NCBI GenBank assembly: GCA_003194525.1 | Contig: NBIV01000274.1 | Location: forward strand, 1 to 64,000 | Source: Gracilariopsis chorda | Lineage: Eukaryota; Rhodophyta; Florideophyceae; Gracilariales; Gracilariaceae | Direction of reading: 5' to 3' | Length of the DNA: 64,000 bases | Shown here: positions 56,571 through 64,000 of the stretch, piece after piece | Layout: the number at the start of each line of letters is the position of its first letter | Numbering within the stretch: position 1 is the first letter of the stretch | Notes under the pieces: generated by a model | What the model was told of the DNA's origin: nothing | Database searches by the model: none | What the model saw: only the letters and a program-made list of their open reading frames with translations | Made by a program: the position numbers and the translations under genes

Positions 56571-59500
56571 ATGACTACCTCCAACTACGGTTTTGTCGCT
56601 GTCATTCAACCCCCGCAACTGAAATCTGTAGATCAACCGGCCCTGATCAAATTTGAGACGGCCGTTGCTGCATACAGAGCCAAAGTCGAAGACGTGAACA
56701 ACGATCGCGATGAAGATGCTAAATTAGCAGTTGCCACGGTAAAGGATTGTGTGGAACCAAATGCATAACACGCCTTATGTGTTATGGGCGACATCGAAGC
56801 TGCTGAAACTCTTGAAGAGGCTACTGTGGACAAAGTACAAGCTTGGTTTGCAAGAGCTTCTGGCTCATCCCCGAAAGACCTCGCTGAGCGTATCGATGCT
56901 GCACTTCGCAAAGTCTCCTTCAAACTGAGCAACGAAGACCCTGCTGGTAGTGTATCAAACTTTATTATTTCAGTGATTACTGGGTTAGACCAGAACAACG
57001 CTTCAGAAATATTGAAGGACACTGACCTGGCAAAGAAGTTTCTTGATCGCCTTTTTGGGAAGTTCCAACCCGACGTACTGCAGGAACGCATTTAAATGAT
57101 GAGGAGGGCATGGAAAAAAGAACAGCTTGCGAGTCTCAAGCTCTTCAGAGATGAGGTATCCAACATTGCTCTCGAATTTGTCCTGACGGAAAAAGCACGA
57201 GCACATTTTAACCCACGTAAAAGCCGTAGTTTTCGTGAACGCAGCAAAGCAAACAACAAAGGTGTTGGTACCGGAATCCCGGAGATGACACCTAACGCAG
57301 ATCCTGCCGTGTCGAACCGTCGTACCAGTAAGCGGAAAGACATAGAATGGAATAAGCCGTGTCTTAATGAGTACTATGACGGTGTTCATCGTCTAAAGAA
57401 CTGTCACTTTACCTCTCCCGAGAAAAATAAAGAACTCTTCGAGAAGCATTATGGAAATAAGAAGACTAAGAAAGCCAAGACGGTTACAGGTGTATCGAAC
57501 GTGAGGACAAAAGGCCCGAACGGAAATGAAGGACGTTGCAGGGTAGCCTTGGAAGACACTGTGTTTGAAACAGTTCTTGGAGACTCTGGCGCAGATTTTA
57601 GCGCAATCGATGCGAAGAAGTTCGACAAGGTACAAGCTGCGGTTCAAGGTATCAGAGTCAAGGCTTTGCCAACTCCACTGACCCTTGAAGGGGCTTTCAA
57701 ATCAAAGGGTTCTGCAATCGCCACTGCGTCCAAAACGGCACTTCTCACAGTCACTATCTTCCTTCCTGGTTCTAACATTCCTGTTAGGGTACATGGTATT
57801 GAATTCTACGTTGTAGATCGCAACATGGACGAAATACTACTTGGTCGACCTTTCCTTAACTCCATTGGATTTAACTTGAAAGACCACTTGGTCCAGATAA
57901 GGGACAGAATCCACAACAAACATTTGTTCGACATTAAAACCGAACGAATTAAACTCGCTACTGCCAAGTATCAGGGTTTGTCGTACATGGTTGCCAACGA
58001 TGATCCCATCGAGTTACCGGAATGCCTGGCTGCCGGGATCGGCAAGGATAGTAAGGAGTCTATCGACAAAGCATTCATTCAAATCACCAAGGAAGCAAAT
58101 TCAAACGGCATATCTCAGAAAGGATCCCAGAGGCTCGCTGAAATGCTTGAAGAATACCGCGACGTGCTTAGAATCAAACTCGGATCGGACCCACCTGTCG
58201 ATGTTCTTCCGCTTAGAATCACTGCTACTGAGAATTCTAAGCCATATAGATCTCCCCAACGTCGTTATGCACTGCAGCAACGGGATTTTATCCTCCATAC
58301 GATTCGAGAATTAGAGGCCGTTGGTACCATATAAAAAAACCCTTCCGCTCGTTGGGCCTCGCCTGCCCTTGCAGTGCCGAAGCCCGGACCTACCAAACTA
58401 AGGTTCACTGTGGATCTGCGCGGACCCAACGCACGCACCATACCGATTCAGTCCGCAATGCCACACTTTGAGTCCAAGTTCCAGGACATTTCAGGAAGCA
58501 CTTGCTTCGCCAATATCGACCTAGCGCATGGCTATTGGCAAGTATCTCTGTCTCCGGAATCACAGGAAATGATGTCGATTCAAACTCCACTCGGCGTATA
58601 CTCCTCCAAACGTCTTCTAAAAGGTGGTAGTGACTCCGGAAATAACTTCCAAGCAGTATTGTCTGAAACATTCGACGGACGCGTCGACCAGATGCTTCAA
58701 TAGATAGATCATCTTCTCTTCTACGCGAACAACGAAGAAGAGCTGCTCAAAAATATCCATTCTTTCCTTGTTGTCTGCAAGGAAATAGGACTCAAGATAC
58801 ATGCAGAGAAGTCAACTCTATTTGTACACCAGGTCCAGTTCTGCGGAAGGATCATTTCGGCACAAGGTATAGAGTATCATCCACGACATTTCAGCACATT
58901 GGTGTCCATGAAGACCCCCACAATGGCAAGTGAACTCCAACAGTTCGTATGCGCTACGAACTGGATGCGTAACGCAAGCCCTGCCTACGCCGAGCGAATT
59001 GCTCCCCTGCACGCTCTACTCGAGGAATGTTATTCCAAAGTCGGTAAGAGAACCAAGCAAGCAGTTCGAAAGCTTTCCCTCAGCACCTCATGGGGCGCCA
59101 CACATGACTCAGCTTTCGCTGACATCAAAGATCAATTAGCCGCTTCGGTCAAGCTTGCGTACCCAAAATTCAAGCACATCCTATGTCTCTTCACAGATGC
59201 CTCAGAGACTCACTGGGCAGCCATTCTCACCCAGGTTCTATACAAATATCGGAACAAAAGTATCGAGGAACAACCACACGAGCCTCTCTGTTTCCTTTCT
59301 GGAGCATTCTCAGTATCAGCAGTCAACTGGTCCGTTCCAGAGAAGGAAGGCTACGCAATCGTAGAAGCAATGTGTCGATTAGACTACCTCGTTCTGGGCC
59401 ATGAAGTAAATATCTTCACCGATCACGCAAATCTGATATATCTTTTCGACCCTTACGGACGCAATCCGGGAATGGCAAGGCACATAGCAAGCAAATTAAT

Positions 59501-61171
59501 GCGTTGGGCAATCAAATTAAGCGCATTTAGATACGTTGTGGAGCATTTACCAGGAGAAAGAAACGTTTGGGCAGATATGTTGACCCGGTGGGCTGTGAAA
59601 CCCAGTTTTGCAGTACGCGCTGTATACGTTCCACGCGCCATGGCCTTGATGTAGGCACCCATCAATCCAGGAGTAGACTCAAATTTGACTGGCCAAATTT
59701 GAAGGACATTCGGCAGGCACAGGAACGCTCCGCCGAGTCACTGCCAACTGGGTTCACGACTACCAATGAAGGAGTTCAGAACTAGAATGGTGCCTTTTGG
59801 ATCCCGAGTGATGAAGATCTACTCAAGTTGCGAATACTCATTGCAGCGCACACTGGTCATGGCGGTCATAGAGCTTTCAATGTAACTGCCACCGCAGTTA
59901 AGGCTCATTTTTACTGGAAGGGTATGGACCATAACGTGAAGACGTTTTTTGAATCTTGCCTTCATTGCCTTTGCACACAGTCTGGTAAGATTATTCCACG
60001 TCCCCTGGGCCACGCCCTGCATGCAAATGAACCAAATGAACTCCTGCATTTTGATTTCTGCTACATGTCTCCCGGTGAAGATGAGTTCCTGTACGTTTTA
60101 GTATTGAAGGACGATCATAGCGGATACGTATGGCTCACACCAGCTACCAAGACCACTGCAGAAGTCGTCGCAAACGCAATGATTCAATGGTTTGCCGCTT
60201 TTGGCGTGGTACAAAAGTGGGTATCTGATAGAGGTTCACATTTCAAGAACAAAGTTATCAGATTTTTGCAAGAGAAGACAAAGTCATCTCATCACTTTAC
60301 ACTCGCGTACTGTCCTTGGTCGAATGGAACGGTGGAAGTTGTGTGTCGAGAGCTGCTGAGGACATGTCGTGCGCTGCTTCCAGAATACCAACTTCCCCAC
60401 AGCTGCTGGCCCAGCGTTTTGCCGGTTGTTCAGTCCGTACTCAACAATTCGTCGCTGCATCGTCTTGGGAACCGATGCCCTTTGACAGTCTTCGCAGGTC
60501 ACAAACAAGACTCTCCTATGACTGCAATCACGCGCAGGGTATGTAAGAAGACAAAAGTTCTCAACATTGATGACGTACGACGACTGCAGCTGAGACAAAT
60601 TGAAGATATGCAGTGCGCATTGAACAACATGCATAAGGATGTCGCAGTCCAATCTGGCAAGAAACGTAGACAAGCAGTCGACCATCACAATCGAAAGACT
60701 AATGTCCGTCCTATTAATTTTACCGAAGGGGACTTTGTTTTGCGCGGGGTTGAACAACGCGATCACACTCGTAAGCCGTCTTTAAAGTGGTTTGGCTCAT
60801 ATTGCGTCACAAAATGCCGGTCTGGATACATATTTCTCATCAAGTCTCTCGTGGATGGATCGACAATGAAGGTTCATGGTCTTCGTCTGAAGTTCTTTCG
60901 TAATAAGGCTTTTGAAGTCACAGAAGCCCTACTGGGCCATCTTGCGTATCAACAAGGCAAAATGATTTTAATAGATCGCTTCCTTAATCTAAGAAGGCAG
61001 AAAGGACCTACGGAAGTATTGGTAAAGTGGCGTGGTTTTACCGTCGACGAGACTGATTGGGTTCCTGTTAATTCTCTGCAACAGGACATTCCAGCTATGG
61101 TACAAGAGTACCTGACGGAAGTATCTACAGCAGGAACTCCACGACAACGCGGTATCGCTGAACATCTCTGA
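56571..61171 (+). pseudogene. Gag-Pol of the older chromovirus
   Basis: Gag-like helical region from ATG 56571 (PALIKFETAVAAYRAKVEDV; KVQAWFARASGSSPKDLAER). Protease with VLGDSGADFSAID (near 57.58 kb). RT with FTVDLRGPNA, ANIDLAHGYWQVSLS and the region near 58.7 kb. RNase H with LFTDASETHWAAIL, KEGYAIVEAMCRLDYLV and FTDHANLIYLF. Integrase with HTGHGGHRAF...CLHCLC, FDFCYMSPGEDEF, VSDRGSHFKNKVIRF and YCPWSNGTVEVV. A chromodomain lies at the end (LINLRRQKGPTEVLVKWRGF-type segment with DETDWVPV). Broken in about half a dozen places. Confidence 0.88.
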
Positions 61172-61211
61172 GTAATCAAGTGTGGTTGTCACCTACATAA
61201 TTACAGGGCGC

Positions 61212-61618
61212 TGTTGTATAATAAAGCCAGCGATTACGCGTCTGTCGCAGCAATAGGCTTGGAAATGTATCACGTCTACTGTCTTCTGCACAAATGCGTT
61301 CAGCATTGCGATAGAGCATACCATATTTAATTGTATTGGTTGCACGATGATAGCATTATTTAGTATCTTAAATAGCCCATGTCAGGCTGCGCAAGCTATT
61401 GTTTGGTCAATTCAGTGTCAACTGACTTGGCGGGTGCTTATAAAGGCCATTCGAATTCTCGGATGGCCACTCAGAAGAGGAGGCAACTGTCGTTGAGTGT
61501 ACCCACTTTTGTTCCCCTGAGCTCGTCACTACAGCATTCGCAACCTTTTCGTGGCATCTTTCACCGTATTGCCTGCCGTTTTCGTTCTTTTCAGAACCGT
61601 ACTCCAGTACTTAACAAC
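61212..61618 (+). repeat. 3' LTR
   Basis: 407 bp partner of 56109-56517 at about 91% identity, ending just before the CTTGT target duplication. Confidence 0.88.
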
Positions 61619-61650
61619 ACTTGTATGTCACTATATATGCCAACCGACTA

Positions 61651-62446
61651 GTGTGCGTGTGACCTACTTGGAAGTCTAGCTACGTGTAGAACCGTTTTGT
61701 TGCACTGCGCTCTGTGTGCATGCGCCGGCGGGCGCGAGTCTCGCTATTGCTCAATGAGATCGAATGATGTATTCAGACTGCCAGCATTTACACGTTGACG
61801 CGGAGCGCACGTGGAAATGTTTGCCACGTTGACGCGTGGACATGCTTGAATGGCACTGCACGGATATTGTTTTTTGTTGCTTTTGGGGGCCATGTTTCTA
61901 ATTCGGAATACACGGTACAAAGTAGAAAAGCGCACACTCTTGTGTCACTTGTGACGTGGAGGGTAGGCCGTAAGCTTACAGTACGTGTAGCTACACGTAT
62001 ACCTTTAGCTTTTGAAAAACATTCGCTATTTGTTTTATTGGAACGGCGCAACCTTCGGTCAACGCGCGCCCGAAAGTGCAGGGCAGTTTGTCTGAAAGCT
62101 GCGTCTGTTCTTTTTTTTACTGTGGTATCCCTAGGATATAGGGATATCCCATATCCCTATAACCCTTCGGTACAGTTGTCAATGAACGATCAGTCATATC
62201 GCTCATTGTTATCGTAGGGTTATGCTACCGCGTCTGTGTTGGGCGCTGGTCACAATCAGCACACTGCTGGGGTTCCGCTTGCTCCTCCGGTCCCCTACTC
62301 TGTTTACTCGGCCAGTCGCTCGGCCTTTATGCTCTCTTCTGTGCCCGTTCGCTTGGGCGCTTGTGCCATGCTGACAATTGCTAATTGTCTCTCTAGGCCG
62401 TTCGGGCTCGCGCTCATTTGCAATTTCAGCTTATTGCACATTCACA
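61651..62446 (-). repeat. Probable 3' LTR of the right-edge copia element
   Basis: The plus strand begins TGTGCGTGTG and ends CACATTCACA, matching as inverted termini at 8 of 10 positions. On its inner side the minus strand has a polypurine tract (ACTGGGGGGTA, 62447-62457). The partner LTR would lie outside the window, so the left boundary is a proposal. Confidence 0.45.
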
Positions 62447-62478
62447 TACCCCCCAGTTGCGGTAAACTCTTATCGCAA

Positions 62479-64000
62479 CTAATTCCATGTCTTACTGTTA
62501 AGGCTAAACGTTCTATGGTCTGGTAGCAATAACATTCCAGTAGCTGCAACACGATTCAACAACTTGTGCATAAAGCGATTGTGTTTCGTCAGTGCGTCGG
62601 CGATGTTAACTTTGCCCTGAATCCATCGTAGTGTGTCTAGCTCCCGGGATTCAAACGAATCTCTGATACGTTGTACAGTCTGACGGAGTCTGTATTCTTT
62701 GCTCTCATGAAGTGTAGTAATCGTGTCGAAGAGACCCTTAGAATCGACGTTCAAAACGTGAGGGAACTTGTCTGATGGGAATATAGACTGCAATGTGCAT
62801 TTGACGTTGAAGCCTCTGTCGTCCGCTTCCGTACATGCAATTATCTCTGCACCATATGACGAGTAGGACACACGCTTCTGTTTCATACTGGCCCAGTCAA
62901 TTATATGATAGCTAGTCCCATCGCCTTCAGTCGTAGTATACCTAACACCAGTGATAAAACCTGTTTGTCCGTACTGCTGCGAGGCGGATATATTGAAAGA
63001 TGCGTCCGAAAACGATACTACTTCAGCTGAGGTGATTCTTCCTTGTGGTGTTCTGAATGTTATAATCGGCCGTAGGCCGCGGAGTTCATTTAAGATCTTG
63101 TTAGCATCTACAAGATCTGCAACGGTGAGCTTAGGAATCTTCTGTTGCAACAAAGAGCCAAAATAGGACGCTTGTGGGAGCGCTCCGCAACCGAGCCAAA
63201 TTAGTTCTCCTGCTAAGGTGCGATAAAGATTGACTTCATTCGAAAATGCCCTGTCGTGACTCATAGCCCTTCTATGTTTGCTGATATTTATCCTCTTGAT
63301 CTCGTCCATATACTGTTGCATAGACAGTTCAATCGTGTAATCCTTGGCCTGACGAATCTGACATCCATTGAACTTAATTTCGTCGTCTAAGATCGTCTTA
63401 CTTACACGAAATCTGCCGGATACCATCTGAGAGAACTCTTTCATGTCTTTAACGTTGCCACAAATCAGTAGGTCGTCCGTTAGCTTGGCAATCATGAGTC
63501 GAATGTCTCCTTTCTCTGTTCGCTTAATATATAATTGGCTCACTCCGAACGCGCGTTGGAATCCTGCGATATGTATCAGCCAGTGCTCGATTACCATTGC
63601 CCACTGTCTTCCTGCTTCGCTGATGCCGTACGGAAGTTTAAGTAACTTCCACAAGCTACCACGCCTGCCTGTCCACTCCCGAGGTGGTCGTACATACAGT
63701 TCGCGCTTGATTGGTCCGCTTTGAAGATAAGCTCCTTTGATATCAATACATCCAATCCGAAATTGTAGTATTGTCGCAAAGGACAGAAGAATGCGTATGA
63801 TATCGAACTGTGCGTTGGCAGAGTCATTTCTAATGTTACCTTTTTCCTTGTCGCGATTACCGTGAGGGCAGAGTCTGGCCTTCATACGTTTGCGGTTCTT
63901 CTCTTCGTTTTTGACTTTGTACACGACGTGCGAATTTATCACATTGGCATTACGAGGAACTGTATGTTCGTCGACTTCAACATAAGCCCCCTTCCACGCC
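62479..64000 (-). CDS. Ty1/copia Pol, reverse transcriptase - RNase H part (runs off the right edge)
   Basis: Open from the window edge to a stop at 62479 (about 507 codons visible). RT motifs of a divergent copia lineage: KARLCPHGNRDKEKGNIRND, CIDIKGAYLQSGPIKRELYV, LPYGISEAGRQWAMVIEHWL, and a catalytic segment AKLTDDLLICGN. RNase H: FSDASFNISASQQYGQTGFI, YSSYGAEIIACTEADDRGF, NVDSKGLFDTITTLHESKEY, RWIQGKVNIADALTK. The GISEAGRQW and LTDDLLI variants set it apart from the other two copia elements here, which have YGLKQ- and YVDD-type motifs. The upstream gag, protease and integrase are not in the window. No break is seen in the visible part. Confidence 0.85.
   Translation of the reverse strand, partial: AWKGAYVEVDEHTVPRNANVINSHVVYKVKNEEKNRKRMKARLCPHGNRDKEKGNIRNDSANAQFDIIRILLSFATILQFRIGCIDIKGAYLQSGPIKRELYVRPPREWTGRRGSLWKLLKLPYGISEAGRQWAMVIEHWLIHIAGFQRAFGVSQLYIKRTEKGDIRLMIAKLTDDLLICGNVKDMKEFSQMVSGRFRVSKTILDDEIKFNGCQIRQAKDYTIELSMQQYMDEIKRINISKHRRAMSHDRAFSNEVNLYRTLAGELIWLGCGALPQASYFGSLLQQKIPKLTVADLVDANKILNELRGLRPIITFRTPQGRITSAEVVSFSDASFNISASQQYGQTGFITGVRYTTTEGDGTSYHIIDWASMKQKRVSYSSYGAEIIACTEADDRGFNVKCTLQSIFPSDKFPHVLNVDSKGLFDTITTLHESKEYRLRQTVQRIRDSFESRELDTLRWIQGKVNIADALTKHNRFMHKLLNRVAATGMLLLPDHRTFSLNSKTWN

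Larger units (their letters stand above)
56104..61623 (+). mobile_element. Ty3/gypsy chromovirus, older and broken
   Basis: LTRs 56109-56517 and 61212-61618, flanked by the 5 bp duplication CTTGT (56104-56108 and 61619-61623). The polyprotein has protease, RT, RNase H, integrase and a C-terminal chromodomain. It is broken in about half a dozen places. The LTRs differ at about 38 of 408 positions by eye (about 9%). No TGGTAGCATC primer site follows the 5' LTR, unlike the young gypsy and copia elements. Confidence 0.9.

Noticed and set aside
62100-62165. Short palindromic GGATAT / ATATCC cluster as a regulatory site
   Set aside because: Short and simple in sequence, inside the proposed LTR, with no independent support.

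Overview
The window is eukaryotic and repeat-dominated. It holds reverse-transcriptase elements with chromodomains, nuclear DNA transposons, SET and F-box-type proteins and intronless genes with wide spacers, and no operons or Shine-Dalgarno sites. The long intronless frames and the density of LTR elements would suit a red alga such as a florideophyte. That is only an impression; the sequence does not prove it.

Layout. 1-3493 is mostly non-coding, with an ankyrin-repeat relic near 1.2-1.6 kb and a duplicated ~160 bp repeat at 2.0-2.8 kb. 3494-8861 is a whole-looking Ty3/gypsy chromovirus with near-identical LTRs and a 5 bp target duplication; it sits inside an older minus-strand reading frame. 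10.17-13.54 kb is a decayed Ty1/copia element. 13540-38093 is a large minus-strand chromovirus between two 786 bp LTRs. It carries an extra antisense ORF and a perfect 30 bp hairpin where the two coding strands converge.

Nested inside that chromovirus is a 13,045 bp DNA transposon (20006-33050) with imperfect 20 bp terminal inverted repeats and a TA target duplication. Its cargo is the most notable content of the window: a truncated C2H2/KDZ- or Plavaka-like transposase; a very long minus-strand frame joining a DNA N6/N4 methyltransferase to a SET domain; a very long divergent plus-strand frame joining a ParB-like domain to a 2-oxoglutarate/Fe(II) dioxygenase-like domain; and a small intact coiled-coil gene. 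It thus carried both writer-type and eraser-type chromatin/DNA modification domains. All the large genes are now broken, mainly by in-frame stops. Several very long, almost loop-free palindromes sit between or within its genes.

38.1-41.6 kb holds a fragment of an unidentified ORF and a decayed piggyBac-like transposon. 43761-48426 is a young but broken Ty1/copia element (minus strand). 48703-50559 is the only clearly intact host gene, a 618-codon F-box/LRR-like protein (minus strand). 50.6-56.1 kb is largely empty. 56104-61623 is an older broken chromovirus. From 61651 to the right edge lies the 3' half of another, divergent Ty1/copia element that runs out of the window.

Relative ages by LTR divergence counted by eye: 3.5-8.9 kb gypsy (one indel) < 43.8-48.4 kb copia (3 differences in 271 bp) < 13.5-38.1 kb chromovirus (about 8%) and 56.1-61.6 kb chromovirus (about 9%). 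The 13 kb DNA transposon must be younger than the chromovirus it interrupts.
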